Shown here: positions 38,674 through 50,077 of the stretch, piece by piece
Layout of the letters: every line of letters starts with the position of its first letter
Position numbering within the stretch: the stretch's first letter is position 1
NCBI GenBank assembly: GCA_008933995.1
Contig: WARS01000030.1
Location: 2,559,501-2,623,500 of the forward strand
From: Datnioides undecimradiatus
Lineage: Eukaryota; Chordata; Actinopteri; Lobotiformes; Datnioididae
DNA length: 64,000 nt
Direction of reading: 5' to 3'
Position numbers and translations under genes: made by a program
Notes under the pieces: generated by a model
What the model was told of the DNA's origin: nothing
Databases searched by the model: none
What the model saw: the letters and a program-made list of their open reading frames with translations, nothing else

Positions 38674-39854
38674 CAGTACAGACAAGCAGTTTACTCCTCT
38701 GTGTGTGTCATGACGGCAAGTATTTAATATCTGACGACAGGGTTTTAAATAGAAGTGTTTTCTTTGTCTTTTGGCTGGTTTCCTCCGCACAGTTTGAAAA
38801 ATGTCATATATTATTTTTTCCATTTCAGAGTCTAAATCCATCCATCAGGAAAACAAAACAAGCCTTTTCTTTCTGTCCTCATTCAGTTTAAAGCAAAGTC
38901 TCTGGCAGCGTTTTGTTCTGGTTGTGTCATGCATGTGAGCTGCATTAACATGCATGTGGATTGTGATCATGATTTACCAATTAGTCCAGTTCAAACATGT
39001 GTTTTCATATTTAACAAAAATCTCTTTTGTGGGTTCAGACAATTCCTCTGCATGTTCCAAAATATATCCCAGAACTTAAAACAGCCTTATTTCACGACAT
39101 AACCGAGTTGCATGCTTTTCATTGGTCAGTGACAACATGTTGCTGTGTCACGATTGGTTACATCTATAAAAATGGCTGCTGCAAAGATTAAAAATCCAAT
39201 TTTTTCAGCAATAACAAGCTGATATTTATTGTTTCTACCTGAAAATGTGGCACCTGTGTTAGTTTAGCCTGCTCTGATGATAGTCTGCGGGGTTGATAGT
39301 TTCCCATAAAATGTTTATACGGTTGATTTTTATGGTGGTTAAAATGTACAGTGCCGTAATTACCCTAAAATAAGATGTGCCAAGGCTTTCAGGCTAGGGT
39401 GAAGAACAGCAGGGAGAAGTATAGAGCACGGGGATGGCAGAGGCTGAGGGGAGACTGTAAATTTGAACTGGACTCTCAGGCTGCGAGCAGGAGACGTTTC
39501 TTTCCTGTTTTACGCTACATTCCTGAGATCACTCCTTATTAAATACCAAATTCATGTATTAAGATCATTTTGAATTTGAATTACAATTTAGTTTGATGTT
39601 GAATCAAGTTATAATGTGCTGGCGTAGTGTTTTTCAAAGTGATTTATGCTTCAAAGTCTCTAAATTGTCTCTGCATGATCCAGTTTGCGTGAGCAATTGT
39701 GTGTGTTCACCAGAGAGGTGAGATGAATGACACATCTCTGCCTGTCTTGTAATAAAATGTAAGAGTGGCACTTTCACGCTTGTCAACAATCTCTAAATAT
39801 ACCCACGGACCGGGATGTGTGTGCTCACACACGTACAAACACACGAGAACATGG

Positions 39855-39889
39855 ACACACACACACGCACACACACGCACACACACACA
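39855..39889. repeat. (AC)n microsatellite with GC steps
   Basis: AC array with two interspersed CGC steps. Confidence 0.9.
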
Positions 39890-40639
39890 GACAGGCCTGC
39901 GGTTTTGACTGCATTTCTCTCTGTCTCCATTAGAAAAAAGAAAAAAAAAACTTCAGCTGCTCGGCTTCCCGACAGTCTCAGCACTCTCACACACACAGAC
40001 GTGCGCACACACAGCAGTCACAGTCGACAAGACATTTTTATAACAAAAATTGGATTCCTCTTCGTTCCTCTCCAAAACTCAGCAGACACACTGGAAAACT
40101 CGATCTGACAAGTTTCAGCGCCTTGTTGGAACAGCAAAAGCTGTTGGTTACACACTCAAAGCAGCCATGCATGAAAAATATTTATTCCAACCAGTCAACA
40201 AAGAGGAGGGCTTCGATAAGACGGCAGCTCTTTGTCACCACTGAAGTTATTTGGATCCCATTTTCCCTTTCACTCCTCTGATCCTGACATTCAGGGCTGC
40301 CCCCGTTTCTTTCCGCCAGTTCTCAAATTCACTGTAACATCTGGGAGACCAAGACGGTTTATTGTATTTCACACAAGAACCTTATTCGGAAACCACCATC
40401 ATGCTCATCACTGGAGGCCTAAAGTGATATTTTGTTCCCACAATGCCGCCATCAAAATGTGTCTGACCCCTGAAATTTTGTCTCTGAGGTCTCCAACAAG
40501 CAAATAACATTCTATCATTATCTTTAAAGCCCAATAATAATGTTTATGACCACATTTACCAATTATTTTACATTGGATCTGTGACTTCTCCCCGCAGCCC
40601 CCCTCTCAGTAGCTCATATTTCCTGAGTGAAATTCCCCC

Positions 40640-40930
40640 TCAGAATGATGTTAAAGCACATTGTTGTTGACACCGCAATTTCGCCGGCTGGTATAACATT
40701 GTCACTTAAAGTGCAGATTTGACGTGAAAAGCCCTCCTCGCTGTTTGTATTTAATATCGCGCCGACAGCTGTATCATTCTTGCACACTGTAATCAAATTA
40801 TGACAGTGTGGTAAATGTTCCCCTGTGACATTTTCTATTATAAAATGCATATACCCGGTGTCAGACAATGTGTGGGTGGCATCCCTCAGTGGCAAATGGG
40901 ATTGTAAGTGGCACCCACTGACTGCAATGC
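40640..40930. promoter_or_regulatory. Enhancer-like stretch in intron 1
   Basis: Dense words include tgtaatcaaattatgacag (homeobox plus Meis-like), gccgacagctgt, tatttaatatcgcgcc and two related words, ggtggcatccctcagtgg and agtggcacccactgac. CpGs are retained and no simple repeats interrupt it. This is one of the better candidates for a conserved element. Confidence 0.3.
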
Positions 40931-41200
40931 GCGTGTGCGTTACATGTAATTGCACTCGTGTATTGATGGCATGCATAGGTGTGTGTCATCGGGAATCACG
41001 ATTGTTGTTTTAACGCGCAAGGTGAAAAGCAGCACTGACTTCAAGTGACTTTATGACACCTAGTGTGATTTTACAAGAATGCTTTGTGAAATACACACAC
41101 AACAATAATACTTTAAATTTGTGAAAGCAAGCATACAACAGCAAACACAAGAAGAGACAGCTGAAGGGGTCTGAGGTATCGCTTTCTGGAGGCCTCAATA

Positions 41201-41214
41201 CATACGTTCGTATG
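41201..41214. repeat. Short inverted repeat beside a Z-DNA tract
   Basis: catacg and cgtatg are exact reverse complements with a two-base loop (tt), three bases before the (TG)n-(CG)n tract. Confidence 0.6.
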
Positions 41215-41215
41215 C

Positions 41216-41216
<1 letters not shown>

Positions 41217-41256
<40 letters not shown>

Positions 41257-41260
41257 CGCG
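41217..41260. repeat. (TG)n followed by (CG)n, Z-DNA-prone microsatellite
   Basis: About sixteen TG units run without interruption into about six CG units. Alternating purine-pyrimidine DNA of this kind is the classic Z-DNA-forming sequence. Confidence 0.9.
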
Positions 41261-41349
41261 CTCAAACATATGCACACAAGACCACCAGGCCAGAAGGCAG
41301 CCAGCTTGTGTCAGTCACCCTGGGACATGAGATTTGTACCCTTTGCTCT

Positions 41350-41590
41350 GATATCACACTCTCTTCTCTCCTCTCTCTCCTCTCCTTTCCTTATTTCCTC
41401 TCCTCATTTCCTTCCCTCTCTTGTTCTCTCTTCTCCCTCTTTCTCTCCTCCCATCACCTTTCCTTATCTCCTCTCCTTTTGTTTCCTTTACTCTTTTGTT
41501 GTTTCATGTAGTTTGGTCTCCTTGTTTCCTAACCTTTCCTATGCTCTTGTATCCTCTCCTCCACTCTTGCGTTCTCTCCTCTCCGCTCCT
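41350..41590 (+). repeat. Pyrimidine-rich (C/T) low-complexity run
   Basis: Mostly ctc/tct/cct words, giving open frames of Leu/Ser/Phe/Pro that do not look like proteins. Confidence 0.7.
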
Positions 41591-43009
41591 GTTGTGGCCT
41601 GTAAGGGAATATCCAGTGTCCTCTTATTGGATTGGCTGCTTCATGTTGGCGGCCCTTCACTTGCCGCCCCTCGGCCTGCTGGGTAATGATAATAAAATTG
41701 AAATATCCCGGTACTTATCAGTGTATTACCTCGCTATCAACACCTCAGACACACTCCTACTTTAGAGGTTATACAGGAGAACGCGTGATCTGATATACAG
41801 CGCGAACAGAGAGAGGACACCAGCCGAGAAAGTGAGAAAGACGGAGAGAGAGGGAGCAGAGGAGCGGGAGTAAACTGATAGACAGAGAAAGGGATGGGGA
41901 CAAAGAAAGACAGGAGTTTTGTCACGGCTACATTTCCAAGGTGCTATTTCCAGGATGGATTGTGGTAGGTAGCGAGGAGAGGGTGAAAAGAGGAGGTGCA
42001 GGAGGAGGAAGAGAGGCGTGTAATGTGACTCTGTGGCATCTGTCCAGACCAGAGGCGTGTTAGCGTAAGCCGTTCTCAACACTCCACACTAGTCTACTGT
42101 ACATTTGCGGTAATGTAAAACATCTCCCCATCTCTCTGTGTCTCTGGGCCCTCGCCTCTCTCCTTCCTCTTGGCAGTTGTTGTGTGTGTGTCTTTGTGGG
42201 TGTGTGTATGTGGGAGGCGGGGGAGCGTGCCAAAGCCGAGATCAGGTTTGGAAATTGATTTGAATGAGTGTTGTGGACAGCTGATAGCTATAAAAGATTT
42301 TCTCCTTTCATTTCCCAGGGAGTTTCTCCTTTGATGTTGGCTGGTAGTCAACGCAGCTTTGAAGCTCGTCTAGAGCGGGCCGGGCCGCTACTTGATACTG
42401 TGTGTGTGTGACTGTGTGTGAGTTTCTATTTGTTGTGTGTTTATGCATGCGTGCACATGACTTCACATTTGACCTTTCCAAGTTACACTGGTGTTGAATT
42501 TTGATGGCTGCGGTGACTTTTACGATAATATGGGCAAGAATAACGCTATTTCATGCTACCCTGTGGCATATGATTTTATCTGATTTAATAAAATAAGGTA
42601 AAATTACTCATGATAACCTATTTGCATGTAAGCAGATCTGATTTCATTTTAATCCAGGGAGATGCACAAAATCCCACAATCTCTTATGTACAACAAGCGC
42701 ATCTTTACCTACTCTTAATCTTAACATATTGGACCCTTAACAAGCCAGCCACCTTCAAATTGCCCTTTGGGGATAAAAATCTCTGAAACGTTATTTTGTC
42801 GTTTCATCGGCTACCTCTCTGCGTTCCTCCGACCGGCCAATCACACGCTCCAAGCTAATCCCCGGGAGGGAAGATTCTAGTCTGTTGCCACGGATGCTGG
42901 GAGGGGTCGTGAGGTCAAGTATGGCTAATTTATTCACTCAGTCAGATTTCCTCTGGCTCGTGGATGGCAGATGGAGAGGTCTGATATGATATCACCAATC
43001 TGAATCACC

Positions 43010-43600
43010 CAAGGGAGAGGAGAGGGGGGAGAAGTGGGGGCATTGGGGGGTGGGGGAGATTGACAGGATGGATGTAAAAAGGAATGGAGGACAGATAGTA
43101 AAAATTGAGGAATTAAAAGTGGTTAGATAAAGAGATAGGAGAGAGGGTAGCATTGCCTGCAAGAGTGTGGAGTGTGTTCGCCCCAACGAGTCGAGCTGGT
43201 GTCGAGCTGAGCATTGAGCCACACAGCCGCTTATCAGATGTGTGTGCTGGTGAAATGTGTGGATGTGTGTGTGTCCTTATCTTAAGACAAGTGGTTCTGG
43301 TCCAATAAGATCCTTGGAGATGGTAGGAATAAGCGGCTTAGACCAAGATCTGAGATGGGAGAGGGAGGGAGGAGAGATAGCGCTAGGGAGATGAGAGGAG
43401 GAGATGACTGGGAGAGAAGAGGGGGAGGAGGGGGAGATGGACAGATTAGGAGGATGGAGGACAAGAAGGGGACATTTGGAAAGAGATGAGACGTGGAGGG
43501 CTGTAGAGATCGGAATGGAAAGATGTGATGTGGAAACAGTTTGGAGAAGTTTTTTAAAGAGCAGGAGGAAAAGGGGAGGGGAAAGTGGGAGAAGTTTGGG
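43010..43600 (+). repeat. Purine-rich (G/A) low-complexity run
   Basis: The + strand is dominated by gagg/ggag/agatgg words for nearly 600 bases, with a few mixed breaks. The long minus-strand open frames here (Ser/Pro/Leu-rich) are by-products of this bias. Confidence 0.7.
43024..43056 (+). other. G-quadruplex motif
   Basis: Four G-runs of five or six bases are separated by loops of 6, 4 and 1 bases on the + strand, about 1.3 kb upstream of the leftmost exon 2 acceptor and therefore within the pre-mRNA. Confidence 0.6.
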
Positions 43601-44393
43601 GTTTGAAATAGTTCTTGGCTTTTTGTCAAAGGGCAGGGATTTACAGGATTTGATCAACAGTGTCAACTTGAGGACACTTTTTCCCAAGAGGTCCTGAATT
43701 CTGTGGCTTCAACAACAATGTCCACTTAAGAACACTCAAGGTTTTGACTTCAAGCCTTGGCTTCCAGCGTCTCCTTTATTGCAAATTTTCCACTCAGCTC
43801 CCAGCCATTCCACTACATAAAGATTGAGGGCAAGACATTGATCTTTGTCAGTTGAAAAAGCGGCACGCCTCTTGTCTGTGAAAGTACCTATCATTAAGAA
43901 AAGATGAGAAGGTCTAAGATAAATGTGAAAGGGTGCGCAAAGGGAGCTGAATTTTTATTGTGCAGCTGATTTGAAGCATTTCAGGCAGCACGGATAAGAT
44001 CTTTTCAGGGCTGTTCAGTATGGAAACAACCTGAAGGAATCTCAGATGACGACTTGTCAAAGGGCAGGTCTGATTTAAGTACAAATGATCAAAAAAAGTG
44101 ATGTCAAAGAAAATGTAATTATCTTTACCTGTCACATTGTCTAGTGTTAGGGAACAACTCACTTGAAAAGTCACAAGTTTTGTTAACTTGGACGAACAGA
44201 TGAAACAAATTGAGAAACACCTGACCACATTTTCAAGTAAATATATTTAAAAGTAGTTTTTCTTGATTGTTGATACTGAACTACCTGAGAATTCTCAACA
44301 TCACTGAAGCACTCTGAACATGAATTTAAACTCATGCTTGTGTTTTGTATCCCCTCAGTTTGGCAACCACATGAAGATGAGGAACCAGCTTTG

Positions 44394-44606
44394 ATGATCT
44401 ACGGATGTCACTCCCCCCCGGACCATTCGGCTTCGGCAACACATCCAACAAACTCTCCAAGAGGGAGGCATTTACTGCTTATTACCCAGGAGGAAGAACT
44501 CAATCGTTTCATTTATAGTATTTATCATAAGGACTCGAGCAGTCCAAACTCTGAGGTCTGTGAAGGACTAAACATTCCCAAAAGGCACTTACCTGGCACA
44601 GAATAA
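44394..44606 (+). other. Upstream ORF (70 codons) in the candidate rnf220 5' UTR
   Basis: If the acceptor at 44358 is used, the leader contains a 70-codon ORF starting at the ATG at 44394 and stopping at 44606. A tiny 7-codon uORF starts at 44371 and stops at 44394. Both end well before the main ATG at 44934. The predicted peptide has no features that I recognise and is probably not a functional protein. Its likely relevance is to ribosome scanning and translational control. It is absent if the acceptors at 44833 or 44926 are used. Confidence 0.3.
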
Positions 44607-44933
44607 ACTGGACTGCACTGAGCTCAAGCAAATTTGGCTGGAGACAGATTAACTCACTTTAGTTCCACTGAAGGAAATGAACTGAATTCAGGCTAACCTA
44701 AACTGATGTTGGCTAACATTCTATAAATTCTTCAAGAATACTTTCCTTTCATGAAAACGGCTCTTTTCTAACCCCACTCCTTAAGAAAACCAAATCTTTT
44801 AAGACTCCATCCTAGATTCCCTCACTTCCTCAGACCCTTTCCAAGGGTCTTGGACATTGTCTCTAATCTTATTGAGGAGGAACCATCTCCTCCTCCTTCT
44901 AAAATCCTACCGAACTCTTTCTTCAGTCCAGTC

Positions 44934-45588
44934 ATGGACCTCCACAGGGCAGCCTTCAAGATGGAGAGCTCCTCCTACCTGCCCAATCCTCTGGCCTCCC
45001 CAGCCCTCATGGTCCTGGCTTCCACCGCCGAAGCCTCTCGTGATGCCTCAATCCCTTGCCAGCAGCCACGTCCATTTGGCGTCCCAGTTTCTGTTGAGAA
45101 AGACGTCCATTTGCCATTTAACAATGGCTCTTACACTTTTGCATCAATGTACCACCGCCAAGGAGCAGTCCCACCAGGATTCCCAAACAGGGATTTTCCT
45201 CCATCCCTCCTCCACCTCCATCATCAGTTTGCCCCGCCTAACCTGGACTGCTCTCCAATCAGCATGCTGAATCACAGTGGCGTCGGAGCCTTCAGGCCTT
45301 TTGCCTCACCTCCGGAAGATCGGGATGGCGCACCGGGTGGGTATCAGTCAGCTTTCACCCCAGCCAAGCGCCTTAAAGGCTGCCTGGACGCGGAGGCTTC
45401 ACCCCACCTGCGATACTCTGATGCAGAGGGTAAAGAATACGACTTTGGTGGCGCCCAGATCCCTCCTGGAGGCTCACCCAGCAGCGCCTTGAAAGCAGTG
45501 GAGGACAGTGGGAAGAAGATCTTCGCTGTGTCAGGCCTCCTGTCTGATCGAGAGACTTCCTCCAGCCCCGAGGACCGCATTGAGCGCT
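44934..45588 (+). CDS. rnf220: RNF220 E3 ubiquitin ligase, first coding exon (N-terminal 218 residues; partial gene)
   Basis: This open frame matches the N-terminus of vertebrate RNF220 as I remember it. It begins MDLHRAAFKMESSSYLPNP. It also has PFGVPVSV (48-55), SYTFASMYHRQG (66-77), RDFPPSLLHLHHQFAPPNLD (86-105), SMLNHSGVGAFRPFA (110-124), YQSAFTPAKRLK (137-148), KKIFAVSGL (194-202) and SSPEDR (210-215). The start is the ATG at 44934, with G at -3 and G at +4. The frame stays open 28 codons further upstream, but only to a TTG with no ATG. The exon ends in phase 1 at a consensus gtaagt donor, splitting a Cys codon; reading on gives an immediate in-frame stop. RNF220 is known as a RING E3 ligase of about 566 residues that acts on Sin3B, works with USP7 on beta-catenin, and works with ZC4H2 in Shh/Gli neural-tube patterning. 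The RING is C-terminal and not in this window. The segment here is probably a substrate or partner region; PAKRLK (143-148) is a weak basic NLS-like patch. It differs from the mammalian protein by short Gly/Pro/Ala-rich additions, for example near 131-136 and 172-184. Paralogue a versus b cannot be settled here. Confidence 0.95.
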
Positions 45589-46572
45589 GTAAGTAGCAGT
45601 TCAAAGTTGTACTACTACATTGCACATAAGGAAACTAGGTTGTGCATATGGATGGATGACAAATAATAGAAAAAACATAAATGAATAAGTGAAAATATAA
45701 TAGCACAGGCCGCACAGAATGGTTTGATGAGTATGACAGTTATGTGAATCTTGAGCTGGGGTCTTTACAGACAGCAGATCGCAGCCAAAGTCAACCACTG
45801 TGGGAGATTTTGGGGCAATAAGAGACACAGTGCTTTAACAGTACCTTTATAAGATACTTTGTGTTTTCATGTTCATGTTTTCATGTGTCAAGCATCTGTG
45901 TTTAAGATAGATTTGTAAGGCACGGACAAAAAATAATCTGATCTTGTTGCATAATGATTACTATATAAACCATACATTAATACCACACTTAACCTACATA
46001 TTGTTCTGAAAGTCTCCTCCACTGCAAACACAAATCAGTCCCAATATGCTCCTGTAGTAATTTGAAAATGATGTGTTGCACAGCTTTTCATTTTGCAGTT
46101 TCCTTCAGCTTATAGGAAATGTTTACAATGTTATGTGGAGTGCAATATATATTAGAAAAACTCAAGATTTTCACAGTGTCACACTTTCAATACTCAATGC
46201 ACTTTCAATACAACTTAAACCACCATGTTCCTTGATTATTCTACAGCTCAACTGTAATAATCAAACCTGCAAACAAGACACATGCACAAACCTATGCAAC
46301 AAAACACACAAACAAGCACAGAGCCAAATCTAATTCGGGTTCTCAAATTAAAACCAAAGTACAACTTGCTGTAATTTGCAAAAGAATGCAAATTTTCACA
46401 CACTAACATCACACACGCCAATAAACAATCCCATCTATGTTCTCTTGTCATCATCTCTCCTGGCTCTTCCTATCCTTGTTTCACAAGCCCACAAGCTCCA
46501 CTGGTCACATTAGCATTCACCAGTGGAAGGATGCCATTTGGCCCTCACGCACTGGGAATCTGATTAGTGTTT

Positions 46573-46577
<5 letters not shown>

Positions 46578-46606
<29 letters not shown>
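46578..46606. repeat. (TG)n microsatellite, intron 2
   Basis: Uninterrupted array followed by further imperfect TG/GAGT units. Confidence 0.9.
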
Positions 46607-46611
<5 letters not shown>

Positions 46612-46738
46612 AGTGAGTGTGTGTGAGTGACTGGTTCAGAGACCGGCCATGCTCTTTGCCATCAGCATTCATCATAGCTCCACGCTGGCAGCCCTGTTGC
46701 CAAAAGATTTACCCACATACCCAAAACCTTGGCAGGCC

Positions 46739-46770
<32 letters not shown>

Positions 46771-46772
46771 GT
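46739..46772. repeat. (GT)n microsatellite, intron 2
   Basis: GT array with one GC step. Confidence 0.9.
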
Positions 46773-49700
46773 AATAAAAGGGAGGTGGAAGAGGGGTTGT
46801 GAGAGCTCCAAGCACAAACACACAAGCATCCACAAACACTCTTCCAGACACACAAACAGCTCTCAGCATGAGCACCGACATCTCCTACACATGTCAACAA
46901 GCTGCATCGGATCTCAGTGACAAATTAGGAGAGAGGCAGACAGAGATGTGCCTATAATGTATAATTTAACCGGAAGGGAAAGTCACCCCTTCTCTGTTGT
47001 TACTCTGTTTGCTTCTCCTTTCTTAAATTCATTTTATCCCCCCTTTTCCTTTATTTCTAAATTGTCCTTCTTTCATTCCTCCACCACCTCTTGGTTATGT
47101 GCATGTGAGAGAGAGGGTGTGTGTTTGAGGGATGCATCCTTGATGGAACACATGAGAGACAGAGGCGACGACCTGAGACTGATCCGATAAAAAGACCACC
47201 GCAGGAGAGACAGAGAGGGTGAGGAGGAGAGGATTGAAGAAGGAATTGGGGGAAGGAAATTGGGAAAATGACACCCGGCGGCTGGCTGGGGAGGAATAAG
47301 AAGGAGGAGAAAGATATCAAAGAGCACATAAAGTGAAAGAGTGAAAGGGAAAAGTACAAAGAGAAAAGAGAGAGGAAGAGCTGATAACTCTGCCGTGGAA
47401 TTGTCTCATTAGCCTGCTGATTTAAATCCTTTATCTTTTCAAAACTAAATGCACATGTTCACTTTGTGGTGGCTTTGCTACCAGAGCACGAGCAAAGTGC
47501 CTTGCTCAAGAGGTCTGTGGTTGTCGAGCGCTGACTACGTCATTGCCGTACGTGCCATGTTATCACTCCAGATTTGTGAGCACTAAGACTGGGGCCAGAA
47601 ATAGAATGGGAGATGGGTACAGGGCTCCTGTGCTGTCTTTTGGAACGGCTGAATCTGTATCTAATCAGGTTAAATCTTGGCACAAGTAGCCTCCACCTCT
47701 ACCATAGGCTTCTAATGCAATTGGATGTGCAGAGGCACTGCTCACAGCAAAGAATTATGGGTTCTCCTTCACTGGTTTTGGCTATCCAGTGGAGGCGTAA
47801 AGAACAAACAACACTTTGGTACAATCCCATGAGAACAGTGCTCTCGCTGCTTCACACACACATTAGCTAACTAGCAGCCTTCGCGCTGCTTCACACATAC
47901 CGCTTGGAAATCTCCCAGTGAAAAGAGGTTTATAATGCCTGGGATCAAACAGTGTCATCAGAGATTCATGCACTAAATATTGGATATTATTACGAGTTTG
48001 AAAATGATCTGAGTTCATGATGACAAACACGTAATTTAAACCATTTAACCAATAAGTTTCGTAGGTTTCCAAAACTTTAATTCCCAATATCGGAAGTATA
48101 TCTTGAATTTGCTCCATTAGACTACATGGTTTAACTCATTAGGGTGTGTCCAGGGAAAGCATGACACTGTAGATTTTAGTCTCCCTCGTGGACTTTGAAT
48201 CCGTTTGTGCCATCCGTATCTTAACCTAATCAGCGATATTATTTACTTGGATAAAATTTATAGCTGTCATTCAAATGCTGATATCGCTTTGCTGAAGAGA
48301 TAACAAATGAAAGTCCACAGTTGACACAAAGCCAGTGCAGTAATTTTTGCTTGCCTTCCATTCTTGAATATTAAAACAATCTTATTTTTTTAGATGTTAC
48401 TGTCTGGGCTACACACCACATGTTATCTTATGAGCCAACTGCACTGACTGCAGATACACTGCAACTGTAACAATCTCCAGTCACTTCTGGAGCTCAGACA
48501 AAATTATAGAAACTCAAATCAAGAGTAACATTCATTTTGGTCTTCATCATTGAATGGATCATGTTCAGTCATCTTGAATATGGCTCATGTGGCCTTATTT
48601 TAAATGCATTTACATTGCATCACATGAATTTGAAGTCCAACTTTCATGAAACTCCTCATTTCATTGTGTAAAGCATACAGGTCGGCATAGAGTCACAGTA
48701 AAAAGCTCTGAGAAACTCTAAAAGCTAATATTCACAGAGCATCTTGGAAAGATTTACACCTTTGTTTCACCTTGGTTACCATGGACAAATGCTAGTGTTT
48801 AGTGGAAGGTGATCTTTGACTCCTAAAATTCAAACTGTACCCTCCACACCTGCATAGACACGTGTGAGCATGTGCATAATGATGTTCACAAAACCTTTGT
48901 TACAGCCAAAGGTTTAAAGCCACTCGGACTGTCTTCACCAATCCAGTATCTCTCTGTTTCTATATTGGATGATTCTGCATGCCATAATTTAAAGTTCAGT
49001 ATCACAGCAGGAGACACTGTGCCCTATGTGCAGCCATGTGGAAAGTAAGGTGCTGAGCAGGGTGAGTCAAGCAGGACTTTCTGCCCCATCACAGAAGAGC
49101 AGTTGATACCCACCTGTTATCAACCAAAACTCACATCCATCCATTTGCATCTTGAATATACGTTTCACTGCTATCCTATTGCAATCCTATCACCTGTCAT
49201 GCTAGTTAATCCCAGGTGTGAAGGTGCTCCCTCCTTCTTCGCTCCACACTGAATCAAAAATGAAAAAAACTCTACAACCCCAACTTCCCTGCATGCAATC
49301 CCGTCAAGCCTGCCACATCCCGCTCCAAGCTACAGTGGCCTACTCGTTGCTAAGCCCTCCCAAATCCCCCCACTGCACCCGCAGGCACGTTGGCTGTTAA
49401 CTAAACCCGCTAACCTGTCAGCCGCTAAACCTGCACATAAAGGCCCCATCATGCCTTAAGAGGACGATGCATGTCATATTATCGTCAAAGCTATTAGCGT
49501 TTACTGTATTCACCTTGTGGGATTTTAGCGCAATAATGAAAGGGTGGAGGGTTTTTGTGCATATACAGTAAAAGAGAGAGTGGAATTATGGGATGCGTGA
49601 CAGGAATTAATGGCAGTGTTGACATATGAAACGGTCCGCCCTCGCAGTGCACTTGTTTGTTTGTGGAGGGGATTTGTTGTTTTTGCAAGACGTGTCATTG

Positions 49701-50026
49701 CTGAAGGTGTGCGTGCGTGTTTGCGCCTCAGCATCCAGCGCGTTCCATCATCTTTTTTCTCCTCTGCCCCTCACTTCTCCTTTGTTCTCTCCTCCATCTC
49801 TCCATCCATCCTTCCCTCTCCTTGGTGCGTTAATGTGCATCTCCCCATATGAGTGTGTGACAGCTGTAGTCTGTTTGTTTACATTCTCCCCGCTCTCCTC
49901 ATTTACAAGACTGAGAGATTTACACTGAACCTGACCCTGAATACCTCACCCGGCTTCCTCATCTCTCCCCTTCCTTTCTCCCTCCCCCTTTCTTTCTTTT
50001 CTTTTTACTTTTGAATGTGCATTTGC

Positions 50027-50039
50027 CACACACACACAC

Positions 50040-50076
<37 letters not shown>
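50027..50076. repeat. (CA)n microsatellite, intron 2
   Basis: Long array with one CG step. Confidence 0.9.

Positions 50077-50077
<1 letters not shown>

Larger units (their letters stand above)
30819..44358 (+). other. rnf220: Probable rnf220 intron 1 (no recognisable coding exon)
   Basis: This 13.5-kb stretch lies between the candidate first-exon donor and the leftmost exon 2 acceptor. It holds no ORF that I can relate to a protein. Its contents are (AC)n arrays (32.1, 34.3, 38.5, 38.65 and 39.86 kb), a (TG)n-(CG)n tract at 41.2 kb, a long pyrimidine-rich run at 41.34-41.6 kb and a long purine-rich run at 43.0-43.6 kb. CpG-richer patches occur at about 32.2-33.1 kb and 35.0-35.4 kb. Several stretches look like developmental enhancers and are listed separately. 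Confidence 0.5.
44359..45588 (+). other. rnf220: rnf220 exon 2 (5' UTR plus first coding segment), longest version
   Basis: The right end is set by the consensus donor gtaagtag directly after 45588. The left end is ambiguous. A pyrimidine-rich acceptor ending cccctcag at 44358 gives a 1230-base exon with 575 bases of 5' UTR. A stronger-looking acceptor, ttccctcacttcctcag, ends at 44833 and gives 100 bases of UTR. A third, ctctttcttcag, ends at 44926 and leaves only seven bases before the ATG. All three keep the same start codon. A transcript alignment would decide which is used. The stretch 44359-44833 carries several upstream ATGs, so the choice could affect translation. Confidence 0.6.

Noticed and set aside
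43277-43687. Two long overlapping minus-strand frames rich in Ser/Pro/Leu
   Set aside because: They are produced by the purine-rich + strand. Two different frames are open at once, as expected for compositional bias.
44334-44606. 90-codon frame just upstream of rnf220 as a separate gene
   Set aside because: Its first ATG lies before the acceptor at 44358, and the remaining part is better explained as a uORF in the exon 2 leader.
44850-44933. Upstream extension of the rnf220 frame by 28 codons
   Set aside because: The extension has no ATG (it begins at TTG), and the RNF220 family starts at MDLHRAAFK, so 44934 was chosen.
47841-47902. Near-duplicate cgctgcttcacaca words about 43 bp apart
   Set aside because: A short local duplication with no further structure.
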